DNA from: AG41 sp965653495
Lineage (GTDB): Bacteria; Gemmatimonadota; Gemmatimonadetes; Gemmatimonadales; GWC2-71-9
DNA length: 19,125 bases
Direction of reading: 5' to 3'
Assembly: GCA_965653495.1 (NCBI GenBank)
Contig: CBFHAJ010000069.1
Span: forward strand, 1 to 19,125
In this document: piece after piece, positions 1 to 7,181 of the stretch
Numbering within the stretch: the stretch's first letter is position 1
How the letters are laid out: the number at the start of each line of letters is the position of its first letter
Translations under genes and position numbers: made by a program
Notes under the pieces: model-generated
Told to the model about the DNA's origin: nothing
Databases searched by the model: none
The model's input: the letters and a program-made list of their open reading frames with translations, nothing else

Positions 1-581
1 AGGAGCGCCCCGACCTCGTGGTGCTCGACCTGATGCTCCCCGGAGCGTCGGGATACGACGTGCTCACGGAGCTGCGGCGCCGCGATGAAACGAAGGAGCT
101 GGGTGTGATCGTGCTGACCGCCCGCAAGGACGAGTCCGATCGCATCAAGGGCCTGTCGCTCGGCGCCGACGACTACCTCCCCAAGCCGTTCTCGCCGCAG
201 GAGCTCGTGCTCCGGGTGCGCGCCGTGCTGCGCCGGCTCGCGGCCCCTGCCGTCGCCGTCGGCGGCCTCGGGACGGCCGGTCCCATCGTGCTCGACCGCA
301 CGGCGCATCGCGTGACGGTGAGCGGACGGGAGATCGAGCTGACGGCCACGGACTTCAAGCTGCTGACCATCCTGATCCAACGCGAAGGCCGGGTGCAGAG
401 CCGCGCCCAGCTGCTCGAGACCGTGTGGCAGGCCCAGCCGGACATCCAGACCCGCACCGTCGACATGCATGTCCAGCGCCTGCGGCAGAAGCTCGGCGAC
501 GCCGGCGACTACATCGAGACGGTGCGCGGCGCCGGCTATCGGTTTCGCCGCCCGGACTCGGTGCCCCGCAAGCGGTCGTGA
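1..581 (+). CDS. phoB: PhoB/OmpR-family response regulator, 5'-truncated by window start
   Basis: This is a DNA-binding response regulator that would activate phosphate-starvation genes when phosphorylated by the kinase encoded next to it. The reading frame is open from base 3. The first ~45 receiver residues, including the acidic pocket, lie outside the window. The phospho-acceptor aspartate is in LDLMLP (codon 27-29), followed by the conserved lysine of LPKPFSP. A winged-helix output domain follows, with RVQSRAQLLETVW, RTVDMHVQRLRQKL and the terminal ETVRGAGYRFRRP. The stop overlaps the start of the kinase gene (GTGA, 578-581), so the two are translationally coupled. It closely resembles the second regulator at 6450-7181, including a 32-bp stretch identical in DNA (165-196). 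The PhoB assignment rests on the family, the PhoR-like partner and the pst/pho context. The OmpR/PhoB family is certain; the name is very likely. Confidence 0.93.
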   Translation, partial: ERPDLVVLDLMLPGASGYDVLTELRRRDETKELGVIVLTARKDESDRIKGLSLGADDYLPKPFSPQELVLRVRAVLRRLAAPAVAVGGLGTAGPIVLDRTAHRVTVSGREIELTATDFKLLTILIQREGRVQSRAQLLETVWQAQPDIQTRTVDMHVQRLRQKLGDAGDYIETVRGAGYRFRRPDSVPRKRS

Positions 582-2308
582 AGCTCGCCACCCGTCTGTT
601 CGTCACGACGAGCCTGCTCGCCGCGGCGGCCGTCGCGGGGCTCACCGTCGCCGCCGACCGCCTGCTGCGTCAGGATCTGGAGGATGAGATCGCGCGGGGG
701 CTGGGTCGCGAGGGACAGCTGATCGCCGCGCTGCTGCCGGCGGACTCGCTGCACTGGCCCGATTTCGCGCGGCAGCTGGGGGCGCGCATCGGCCTGCGCG
801 TGACGCTCATCGATGCGACGGGGAAGGTGCGCGGCGACACGGAATTCGACCGCGAGTCGTTGGCGCGGCTCGAGAACCACCTCATGCGCCCGGAGGTTCA
901 GGCGGCGTTGGCGACCGGTGTGGGACGGGGCACGCGACTCAGCGCGTCTACCAACGAGCGCCGGATGTACGTCGCCGTGCGCGGCGGGCCCAGCGGACTG
1001 GCGGTCGTTCGGGTGTCCACGACGCTCGACGCGGTGGACGCGCAGGTGCACGCGGTACAGCTGGCGGTGGCGCTCGCGGGGCTCGCCGCGGTGCTTGGCG
1101 CCGGCGCGCTCGCCTGGGTGCTGTCGCGCGGGGTCGCCCAGCCTCTGGTCGAGCTCACCACCGCCGCCGAGGCCATCGCCGACGGGCGGCCGCCGCAGTT
1201 CCCCGAGGCGCGCGTCCCGGAGGTGGCGAGCCACGTAGCGGCCTTACGGGCGATGCACGAGCAGCTCGACGAGCGGTTCGGGGAGCTGGTGCGTGAGCGC
1301 GAAGAGACGGCGACGCTCATCGAGACGATGGCCGACGGCGTCCTGGCCGCGGACGCGCGCGGCGCGATCGTGACGCTCAACCGCTCCGCGCGGCGGCTGC
1401 TGGGCTACGGCGTCGAGGACGCCCTGCCCGACTTCGACGGGCTGTTCCACGAGAAGGCCGCGCGCGACCTGGTGCAGGCGCTGCTCGACGGCGGTGACGC
1501 CGAGCCGAGTGAGCTCGAGCGCGGCGGGCGGTCCCTGCTCGTGGCCGGGCGCGCCCTGCCGAACGGCGGCGCGTTGCTCGTGATCCGCGACGTGACGGAG
1601 CTGCGGCGGCTCGAGGCCGTGCGCCGGGACTTCGTGGCCAACGTGTCGCACGAGCTCAAGACCCCGCTCACCTCCATCGTGGGGTATGCGGAGACGCTCG
1701 CCAGCGAGAAGCCCGGAAAGGACACCGAGGGCTTCGCCGGCACCATCCTCAACAACGCGCGCCGCATGCAGCGCCTCGTGGATGACCTGCTCGACCTGTC
1801 GCGCATCGAGTCGGGGCGGTGGCAGCCGGCCCGGGAGCGCGTCGATGTCGCGGGGCTCGGCGGCGAAGTCTGGGCGGCGTTTGCCGACCGCGCCCGCGAC
1901 CGCAAGGTGCAGTACGCGGGCCCTCCCTCTCCGGCTGGCACGCCGCGCGCGAGCGCCGACCCCGACGCAGTCCGCCAAATTCTCACCAACCTGTTCGACA
2001 ACGCGCTGCGGCACACACCACCCGGTGGCCGCATCACGCTCACGGTGACGCCCGCGCCGGGCGGCGGGATCACGGTCGCGGTGGCCGACACCGGCTCCGG
2101 CATCGCCCCGGAGCACCTGCCGCGCATCTTCGAGCGCTTCTACCGCGCGGATCCCGGCCGCTCGCGCGACGAGGGCGGGACCGGGCTCGGCTTGGCGATC
2201 GTCAAACACCTGGTGGAAGCGCCCGGCGGGCATGTACAGGCGCCCAGCAGCGTGGGCAAAGGTACGCCCGTGAGCCTGTTCTTCACGGCGGGTGGCGCGA
2301 CGCCGTAG
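578..2308 (+). CDS. phoR: PhoR-like membrane sensor histidine kinase
   Basis: This is a 576-residue sensor kinase that autophosphorylates and passes phosphate to the PhoB-type regulator just upstream. I chose the GTG at 578 because it overlaps the regulator's stop and starts directly with a short basic stretch and a hydrophobic helix. Visible order: transmembrane helix 1 (about residues 7-25), a periplasmic segment of about 130 residues, transmembrane helix 2 (about 160-184), HAMP (about 185-235), a PAS domain opening at TMADGVLAADARG, HisKA with the phospho-accepting His358 in SHELKTPLTS, and HATPase_c with an N-box (Asn475 in LFDNALRH), G1 (ADTGSGIAPEH), F-box (FERFYRAD) and G2 (GTGLGLAIVKHL). 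The HAMP-PAS-HisKA-HATPase order is typical of PhoR. In PhoR the signal usually arrives through the Pst transporter and PhoU rather than by direct binding. The sequence after G2 reads VEAPGG where VEAHGG is common; this is a small oddity that probably does not affect function. Confidence 0.92.
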   Translation: MKLATRLFVTTSLLAAAAVAGLTVAADRLLRQDLEDEIARGLGREGQLIAALLPADSLHWPDFARQLGARIGLRVTLIDATGKVRGDTEFDRESLARLENHLMRPEVQAALATGVGRGTRLSASTNERRMYVAVRGGPSGLAVVRVSTTLDAVDAQVHAVQLAVALAGLAAVLGAGALAWVLSRGVAQPLVELTTAAEAIADGRPPQFPEARVPEVASHVAALRAMHEQLDERFGELVREREETATLIETMADGVLAADARGAIVTLNRSARRLLGYGVEDALPDFDGLFHEKAARDLVQALLDGGDAEPSELERGGRSLLVAGRALPNGGALLVIRDVTELRRLEAVRRDFVANVSHELKTPLTSIVGYAETLASEKPGKDTEGFAGTILNNARRMQRLVDDLLDLSRIESGRWQPARERVDVAGLGGEVWAAFADRARDRKVQYAGPPSPAGTPRASADPDAVRQILTNLFDNALRHTPPGGRITLTVTPAPGGGITVAVADTGSGIAPEHLPRIFERFYRADPGRSRDEGGTGLGLAIVKHLVEAPGGHVQAPSSVGKGTPVSLFFTAGGATP

Positions 2309-2317
2309 GCTCCGCTC

Positions 2318-2372
2318 CGTTACACGCCCGTCACCCGCGTGTCACGGGACCTTGACCAGCCGGGCGCATCGT
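2318..2372 (+). promoter_or_regulatory. PHO-box-like array (four 11-bp-phased repeats) with -10 candidate
   Basis: Four 7-bp units lie exactly 11 bp apart: CGTTACA (2318), CGTCACC (2329), TGTCACG (2340) and CTTGACC (2351). This is the repeat length and phase of a PhoB operator, present in two or more dimer sites. Nine nt after the last unit is CATCGT (2367-2372), a weak -10 match. It ends only 6 nt before the GTG of the glycosyltransferase gene, and no Shine-Dalgarno sequence is visible. This suggests a Pho-activated promoter giving a leaderless mRNA. The repeats are visible in the sequence; PhoB binding is inferred. Confidence 0.72.
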
Positions 2373-2378
2373 CCTTCC

Positions 2379-3533
2379 GTGCGCATCGGCATCGTCTCCG
2401 ACACGTACCTCCCCCAGGTGAACGGGGTGACCACGGTGGTCCGCCGCATCGTCACGCTGCTGCGGGCGCAAGGCCACGAGGTTGCCGTGGTGGCGCCGCG
2501 CTACCCCGACTTCGTAACTCCGGCGGCCGAGCGGGAGCTGCGGATCGCCTCGCTGCCGTGCCCGGTGTACCCTGAGATCCGCCTGTCTCTGCCGTCGTTC
2601 CAGCGCATTGCGGAATTCCTGGACGAGCTCCAGCCCGAGCTGCTGCACGTCCACACCGAGGGGACACTCGGCGCCGCTGGCCGGCGCTATGCCCTGGAAC
2701 GCCAGCTGCCACTGGTCACGTCGTTCCACACCAACTTCCCGCAATACAGCCACGACTACGGCGTGGGCTTCCTGGCGCCCGCCGTGTGGCGCTGGCTGGA
2801 GCGGTTTCACGCTCCCGCCGCGCTGACGCTGACGCCAGGAGAGGGCGTGCGCGACGAGCTGGTGCGGCGCGGGATCACGCAGGCCGTGGTTTGGGGGCGG
2901 GGCGTCGACACCCAGCTGTTCCACCCCGGGCGGCGCGACAGCGGCTGGCGCCGCTGGCTGGCCGGCGGGGACGACACCGCCATCGTGCTCCATGTGGGCC
3001 GCCTCGCGCGCGAGAAAAATCTCGACATCCTGATCGAGGCGTGGCATCTGGCGTACTCGATGCTGGGGTCGCGCGCCACCTTCGTCGTGGCAGGCGAGGG
3101 GCCGCTCGCCCGGCCGATCACGGCCGAACTGCCGTTCGTCCGCACGCTCGGATTCCTCCCGCGCCAGCATCTCGCCACGCTGTACGCGAGTGCCGACGTC
3201 TGCGTGTTTCCCTCGCGCACCGAGACGTGCGGGCTCGTCGCGCTGGAAGCGATGTCGTCCGGAGCCGGCGTGATCGCGGCGGACGCCGGCGGCTTCCGCG
3301 AAAGCATCCGGCACGGCGTCACCGGTCTGCTGGTCCCACCCGACGACGTCCCCACGTACGTCGACGCGATCAGCGAGCTGGCCCTCGATGCCGCCGGCCG
3401 CTTCATGCTCGGCGCGGCGGCGCGGGAGCACGCGCTCGGCCGCGACGTCGTGCCCGAGAACGCCGACCTGCTGGCCCGGTACGCTGACCTGATCGGGACC
3501 ACTCAGCACAAGAGGGAACCGTGCGCCGCCTAG
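2379..3533 (+). CDS. GT4-family glycosyltransferase (GT-B fold), probable glycolipid synthase
   Basis: This is a 384-residue cytosolic or membrane-associated glycosyltransferase of the GT4 'mannosyltransferase/SqdX/MgtA-like' type. Evidence: an N-terminal Rossmann start (RIGIVSDTYLPQVNGV, with the glycine-rich acceptor loop), HVHTEG, SFHTNFPQY, the hinge motif GRGVDTQLFHP, HVGRLAREKN opening the donor-binding domain, and the EX7E motif (Glu282 and Glu290 in TETCGLVALEAMSSG). I chose the GTG at 2379 because the protein begins there with the canonical strand, and the upstream extension would be coded by the PHO-box array. The next gene overlaps its end by 13 bp. Known relatives glycosylate diacylglycerol or phosphatidylinositol. 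A PHO box upstream and a PAP2 phosphatase downstream suggest phosphate-free glycolipid synthesis during Pi limitation. The donor sugar and acceptor cannot be read from the sequence, and a role in surface polysaccharide remains possible. Confidence 0.82.
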   Translation: MRIGIVSDTYLPQVNGVTTVVRRIVTLLRAQGHEVAVVAPRYPDFVTPAAERELRIASLPCPVYPEIRLSLPSFQRIAEFLDELQPELLHVHTEGTLGAAGRRYALERQLPLVTSFHTNFPQYSHDYGVGFLAPAVWRWLERFHAPAALTLTPGEGVRDELVRRGITQAVVWGRGVDTQLFHPGRRDSGWRRWLAGGDDTAIVLHVGRLAREKNLDILIEAWHLAYSMLGSRATFVVAGEGPLARPITAELPFVRTLGFLPRQHLATLYASADVCVFPSRTETCGLVALEAMSSGAGVIAADAGGFRESIRHGVTGLLVPPDDVPTYVDAISELALDAAGRFMLGAAAREHALGRDVVPENADLLARYADLIGTTQHKREPCAA

Positions 3534-4348
3534 TGATCCTTCTCGCCGACGGGCTCAGGCCCGACGCCGTCGCGCCCGGCGTGATGCCCTCGCTCGACGC
3601 GCTCGGCAGCGCGTTCACGCTGGCGCGCCAGGCCCGCACAGTGCGCCCCAGCGCGACCGTGCCCGCGCTCGCGTCGCTCGCGACCGGCGTGTCGCCCCAG
3701 ACGCACCGCCTCACCGAGCCGGGCCTCGGCTTCCTCGCCGGGCTGCGCTCGGTGCGACCGGTCGCCTGGGAGCTGGGACGCGCGGGAATCCCCAGCGATG
3801 TCGTGACGGGAGAGCTCGGCCCCACGTCGCTGCCGATCGCCTGGTCGCTCGCCTCGACCGCGGGCGTGCGCCGGCTGGTCGCGAAGGGCGCGCACGCGCG
3901 CGATACGGCTGCCGCAGTGCACCGCCTGCTCGCCCAGGCAGAGGAGCGGTTGCTGTTCGTGTACCTGCCGGATTGCGATCGCGCCGGGCACGCCTATGGC
4001 TGGATGTCCGACCCCTATCTCGAGGCCGCCGCCGAGGTCGACGCCGCCATCGGCGCGCTGGCGGAGTGGACCGAGGAGGCGGTGTTCATCGTCACCGCCG
4101 ACCACGGGGGCGGTGGCGTGCGTGCCAACGAGCACGACGACCCGCACCCCGTGAACGATCACATTCCGCTCGTCGTGGCCGGGCCGGGCGTGACCCGGCG
4201 CCACCAGCTCACGCGGCCTATTTCCTTGCTCGACATTCCAGCGACGGTCCTCTGGTGGTTCGGCGCTCCGGTGCCGGACTGCTATGAGGGCCGTCCGCTC
4301 GAGGACGCCTTCGCGCCGGCGCGCCGTGGCGCGCCGGTCGCGGCCTGA
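3521..4348 (+). CDS. Type I phosphodiesterase/nucleotide pyrophosphatase (alkaline phosphatase superfamily)
   Basis: This 275-residue metal-dependent phosphoesterase is predicted to hydrolyse phosphodiester or pyrophosphate bonds. The superfamily's two-metal site is recognisable: Asp10 in LLADGLRPD, the likely nucleophile Thr46 in RPSATVPALASLATG, Asp151/Asp153 and His157 in DCDRAGHAYG, Asp194-His195 in TADHGGGG, and His214 in NDHIPLVV. There is no signal peptide or membrane helix, so it appears cytoplasmic. It is shorter than many NPP enzymes but matches compact bacterial members. The GTG start at 3521 lies inside the glycosyltransferase gene (13-bp overlap), preceded by a purine-rich AGAGGGA. 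The stop shares a base with the next start (TGATG, 4346-4350). The coupling implies a shared task with the glycosyltransferase and lipid phosphatase, perhaps recycling nucleotide or lipid head-group phosphates. The exact substrate is unknown. Confidence 0.83.
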   Translation: MRRLVILLADGLRPDAVAPGVMPSLDALGSAFTLARQARTVRPSATVPALASLATGVSPQTHRLTEPGLGFLAGLRSVRPVAWELGRAGIPSDVVTGELGPTSLPIAWSLASTAGVRRLVAKGAHARDTAAAVHRLLAQAEERLLFVYLPDCDRAGHAYGWMSDPYLEAAAEVDAAIGALAEWTEEAVFIVTADHGGGGVRANEHDDPHPVNDHIPLVVAGPGVTRRHQLTRPISLLDIPATVLWWFGAPVPDCYEGRPLEDAFAPARRGAPVAA

Positions 4349-4782
4349 TGCGCTGGCTCACCCATCTCGGCGGCGCCCGGATCACGCTGGCTGTCGGCAT
4401 CGCGCTGGTCGTGTGGGGTGAGCCGCGGTTGGGCCTGGCGGCTCTGCTCGGCAACGCCGGGTCACACCTGTTGGTGCAAATCCTCAAGCGCGCTGTGGCC
4501 AGGGCGCGGCCGTGCGATGCGTTGGGCCGGCCGCTCGCGCTGGTCCACTTGCCCGATCCCCACTCGTTCCCATCTGGCCACGCCGCCGCCGCGACGGCGA
4601 TCGCGGCCACGATCGCACTCGCCCATCCGGTCGCCGCGCCTCTCGTACTGCCCATCGCAGGCCTCGTCGCGTACTCACGCGTGTCACTGCGCGTGCATCA
4701 CGTCAGTGATGTCCTGGCGGGAGCGCTGCTGGGGCTGGGAGGGGCGATTGGAGCGGTGAGGTTGCTCGGGGCACGGGGCTAG
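4348..4782 (+). CDS. PAP2-family membrane phosphatase
   Basis: This is a 144-residue integral membrane phosphatase of the PAP2 (type 2 phosphatidic acid phosphatase) family. All three family motifs are present: KX6RP (Lys47 to Pro55, KRAVARARP), PSGH (residues 75-78, with His78) and SRX5HX3D (Ser110 to Asp121, with catalytic His117). Hydrophobic stretches between the motifs give about four membrane helices. It is near the short end for the family but contains the whole core. The start overlaps the previous stop (TGATG). Family members dephosphorylate phosphatidate, undecaprenyl pyrophosphate or related lipid phosphates. In a three-gene Pho-type operon with a GT4 enzyme, conversion of phosphatidate to diacylglycerol for glycolipid synthesis is an attractive role. 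Undecaprenyl pyrophosphate recycling is the main alternative. Confidence 0.87.
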   Translation: MRWLTHLGGARITLAVGIALVVWGEPRLGLAALLGNAGSHLLVQILKRAVARARPCDALGRPLALVHLPDPHSFPSGHAAAATAIAATIALAHPVAAPLVLPIAGLVAYSRVSLRVHHVSDVLAGALLGLGGAIGAVRLLGARG

Positions 4783-4822
4783 GGGCTCGGTCGGGCGACC
4801 CGAGGCCCGAGCCCCTAACCCC
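4775..4822. terminator. Strong hairpin between convergent genes, candidate bidirectional terminator
   Basis: A 16-bp inverted repeat with one mismatched position pairs 4775-4790 (GGGGCTAGGGGCTCGG) with 4807-4822. The 16-nt loop contains its own small hairpin (TCGGG-CGA-CCCGA, 4791-4803). It spans the stop of the PAP2 gene and ends 7 bp before the stop of the convergent phosphatase gene. Neither side has a T-tract, so it is not a textbook intrinsic terminator. It may stop or stabilise transcripts from both sides, or be a dispersed palindromic repeat. Confidence 0.6.
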
Positions 4823-4828
4823 TCGCCC

Positions 4829-6202
4829 CTAGAATTCAAAAGCCCCGCTCAACGGATCCGCCGCCGCATCGCGCGCCGACAAAGGCGCGAGCCCCCAGCG
4901 GTGCTCGATCAGCGCCAGAATCGACGTCGTGTCGTAGCGGTGATGATCGACAAACCCATGGCGGGCAAACGGAGAGATCACGAGCGTCGGCACTCGGGAC
5001 CCCGGACCCCAGCGGTCGATCACCGGCGGCGCCACGTGGTCCCAGAACCCACCGTTCACGTCGTACGTGATGATGATCGCCGTATGGGGCCAGTGCGGGC
5101 TGGCCTGCACTGCCGCGATCAGATCCCGCACGTGGTTTTCACCTGTGATCAAATCGGTGTAGCCGGGGTGCTCGTTGTCGATACCGACCGGCTTCACGAA
5201 CGCGACCGCGGGAAGTTGTCCGTTAGCGAGCGCCGCGAGGAAGTCCTGCTCATCTTTGAGATGCTCCCCTTTGGCAGCCGTTCCATCGGCGTAGTTCGCG
5301 AAGTACACGAACGGCTGATGATGGAACTGGAACAGCGGGTCGGGATGCCCGGCGAGCGCGCCGTTCCACCCGCCCGCATACCAGGCCCACGAGACCTGCT
5401 TTGCCGACAGGCGGTCGCCGATAGTCGCGAAGGTCTGATTGGGGACGAGCGAAGCGGCGGCAATGCCCGCGGGGTGCGGCGTATTCACGCTGAACGCGGT
5501 ATTCACGGCAAAGCCATCCGGTGTGACGAACCCGTCCCGGATCAGCCCTCCCGCCCCATCCAGCTGGGCGATCGCGCTGGCGGGCGCTCCGGGAAACACC
5601 GGCGTCTGGGCGGCGATGAGCCAGAAATGGTTGAGGAACGACCCGCCGAACGCGGCGTGGAAGAAATTGTCGCACAGCGTGTTGTCACGCGCGAACGCCG
5701 CGAGCGGAAGCGGGGCCGTGTGGTAGAAGCCCATCGTCAGGCCCTTGGCGTCGCTCACGACGGCGAACTTGTCCATGCGGCCGCCGTCGATTTGCACTTG
5801 CTCCTGGTAGAACCGGTGCACCAGGTCACGCGTCGGAACATTCGCCGGCACGAACTGCTCGATATTGAATGGCTGGTTGGGAAGCGTGGTGGGGATCGAG
5901 GCCATGCCGGGGACGGCAGGCAGCGTCGCGAACGCCGTGCCGGTGGCGTCGACCTGGAGCGGCGCACCCGCTGCGGAGGCGAGCCCGTCCGCTCCCGGGA
6001 ACTCGCCGTACAGGTTGTCGAAGCTGCGGTTCTCGAGATAGATGACCACGATGTGATCGAGCTGACGCAGCGCGGCGTCACCGTCGCGTCCCGGGTCGGC
6101 GACGCGTGTGGCGGCGATCCCTCCGGGACGCGTAACGGATCCCGAATCGCAGGCCGCCAGCGCGAGCGTGCCGAGCAGCGCGGCGAGCGTAAAGCGGTGC
6201 AT
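4829..6202 (-). CDS. Lipoprotein acid phosphatase/phospholipase C-like phosphoesterase (PF04185 type)
   Basis: This is a 457-residue secreted phosphoesterase. The first 18 residues form a lipoprotein signal ending in the lipobox LAAC (Cys18), so the enzyme should be anchored to a membrane outside the cytoplasm. Characteristic phosphoesterase-family motifs follow: DHIVVIYLENRSFDN (metal-binding Glu57-Asn58), a central NHFWLIAAQTP region, FVKPVGIDNEHPGY, and the C-terminal metal cluster YDVNGGFWDHVAPP (Asp388-His389) with VPTLVISPFARHGFVDHH. The 'NGGFWDHV' form resembles AcpA-type acid phosphatases more than classical phospholipases C, which usually carry a Tat signal; none is seen here. A GGAGG at 6211-6207 lies 4 nt from the ATG. 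A weak PHO-box-like site lies upstream at 6258-6308. It would release Pi from phosphomonoesters or phospholipids during starvation. Substrate preference cannot be settled by reading. Confidence 0.85.
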   Translation of the reverse strand: MHRFTLAALLGTLALAACDSGSVTRPGGIAATRVADPGRDGDAALRQLDHIVVIYLENRSFDNLYGEFPGADGLASAAGAPLQVDATGTAFATLPAVPGMASIPTTLPNQPFNIEQFVPANVPTRDLVHRFYQEQVQIDGGRMDKFAVVSDAKGLTMGFYHTAPLPLAAFARDNTLCDNFFHAAFGGSFLNHFWLIAAQTPVFPGAPASAIAQLDGAGGLIRDGFVTPDGFAVNTAFSVNTPHPAGIAAASLVPNQTFATIGDRLSAKQVSWAWYAGGWNGALAGHPDPLFQFHHQPFVYFANYADGTAAKGEHLKDEQDFLAALANGQLPAVAFVKPVGIDNEHPGYTDLITGENHVRDLIAAVQASPHWPHTAIIITYDVNGGFWDHVAPPVIDRWGPGSRVPTLVISPFARHGFVDHHRYDTTSILALIEHRWGLAPLSARDAAADPLSGAFEF

Positions 6203-6257
6203 AATACCTCCAGGCGTGGAGTGACTGGACTGGGAGCACTGGAGGCTCGCCCGGCGC

Positions 6258-6308
6258 GGTCACAGAGCGCCGAGTGTGGCGCCGCGACCGCGTAACGATC
6301 GCGCGACG
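6258..6308 (-). promoter_or_regulatory. Weak PHO-box-like repeats upstream of the phosphatase/PLC gene
   Basis: Read on the minus strand, CGTCGCG (6308-6302) and CGTTACG (6297-6291) are 11 bp apart. A third match, TGTGACC (6264-6258), lies exactly 33 bp further on, so it is in the same helical phase with two intervening weak units. One half-site departs from the CGTNAC core. The site faces the divergent regulator gene's own PHO box at 6385-6402. It is a plausible but weaker operator. Confidence 0.42.
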
Positions 6309-6384
6309 TCGCGACGCAGTTTCATCCTTGAACCTTCCCGCACGGTTCGCTCAGTAACAGCCTTTTACAAGATAATCTCATATT

Positions 6385-6417
6385 CGTGACGCCCTCGTCA
6401 CGCGCGCGGCGTACCGT
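6385..6417 (+). promoter_or_regulatory. PHO-box-like site and -10 candidate upstream of the second phoB-like gene
   Basis: CGTGACG (6385-6391) and CGTCACG (6396-6402) are direct repeats 11 bp apart, separated by CCCT. A weak in-phase unit, TTTTACA, lies 22 bp upstream (6363). TACCGT (6412-6417) starts 9 nt after the second repeat, the same spacing as at the pstC promoter, and fits a -10 element. Transcription would begin about 25 nt before the ATG at 6450. This predicts that the orphan regulator is itself under Pho control. Confidence 0.62.
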
Positions 6418-6449
6418 CTCACGGCAGACCCCTCCGAGACGGCGGGCGG

Positions 6450-7181
6450 ATGCCCCTGGAGATAGCGACAGCAGCCCCTGGTGAGCAGCGCGTGCTGGTG
6501 GTCGATGACGAGCCCGACATCATCGCGCTCGTCGCGTATCACCTGGCCCGCGCCGGATACCGGATCACGACCGCGACCGCCGGCCTCGAGGCGCTCGCGG
6601 CCGCGCGCCACGACCGGCCCGACGCGATCGTGCTCGATCTCAAGCTGCCCGACGTGTCAGGGTACGACGTCCTCGCCGAGCTGCGGCGGCGCGAGGAGAC
6701 ACGGGACACCGGCGTGCTGCTGCTCTCCGCCCGCCGTGAGGAGGTGGACCGACTGCGCGGCCTGAGCCTCGGTGCCGACGACTACCTCCCCAAGCCGTTC
6801 TCGCCCCCCGAGCTCGTCTTGCGCGTGGGCGCGATCTTGCGCCGGCTGCACGCGCCCGCGGTCGCGACCGGCGGCCGCCTCAGCGCCGGCCCCATCCTCG
6901 TCGACCAGAGCGCGCACCGCGTGACCGTGGGCGGGAAAGAGGTCCCCCTCACCGCCACCGAGTTCCGGTTGCTCCAGACGCTGATCGAGCGACAAGGGCG
7001 GGTGCAAAGCCGCGCGCAGCTGCTCGAGACGGTCTGGCATGCCCAGCCGGACGTGCGTACCCGCACCGTGGACATGCACCTGCAGCGCTTGCGCCGCAAG
7101 CTCGGCCCGGCGGGCCGCCTGATCGAGACGGTGCGCGGTACCGGCTACCGGTTCCGCCGCCCCGAGATCAGTGCCGGTTAG
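6450..7181 (+). CDS. Second PhoB/OmpR-family response regulator (orphan paralogue)
   Basis: This is a 243-residue complete response regulator. The receiver has the acidic pocket Asp19-Asp20 (VVDDEPD), phospho-acceptor Asp63 (VLDLKLPD), the signalling serine at 93 and Lys115 (LPKPFSP). The winged-helix domain ends ETVRGTGYRFRRP. It is clearly a paralogue of the truncated regulator at 1-581: by eye about two-thirds or more of the shared residues match, and 6774-6805 is identical in DNA to 165-196. No histidine kinase is adjacent. The next gene is on the opposite strand and overlaps its stop by 4 bp (7178-7181). It may be phosphorylated by the PhoR-like kinase 4 kb upstream, giving a two-output Pho circuit. 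No clear ribosome site precedes the ATG at 6450; a GTG at 6480 would remove about 10 residues but keep the receiver. A PHO-box-like site precedes it. Confidence 0.9.
   Translation: MPLEIATAAPGEQRVLVVDDEPDIIALVAYHLARAGYRITTATAGLEALAAARHDRPDAIVLDLKLPDVSGYDVLAELRRREETRDTGVLLLSARREEVDRLRGLSLGADDYLPKPFSPPELVLRVGAILRRLHAPAVATGGRLSAGPILVDQSAHRVTVGGKEVPLTATEFRLLQTLIERQGRVQSRAQLLETVWHAQPDVRTRTVDMHLQRLRRKLGPAGRLIETVRGTGYRFRRPEISAG

Noticed and set aside
4901..6295. 464-codon open frame on the plus strand opposite the acid phosphatase/PLC gene
   Set aside because: The minus-strand frame has a lipobox and all metal motifs; the plus frame is rich in Arg/Val/Glu without any motif.
6353..6370. Possible further PHO-like pair on the minus strand in the AT-rich segment (TTGTAAA and TGTTACT)
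   Set aside because: The units are 11 bp apart but do not align to the CGTNAC core, and they are out of phase with the clearer minus-strand site.
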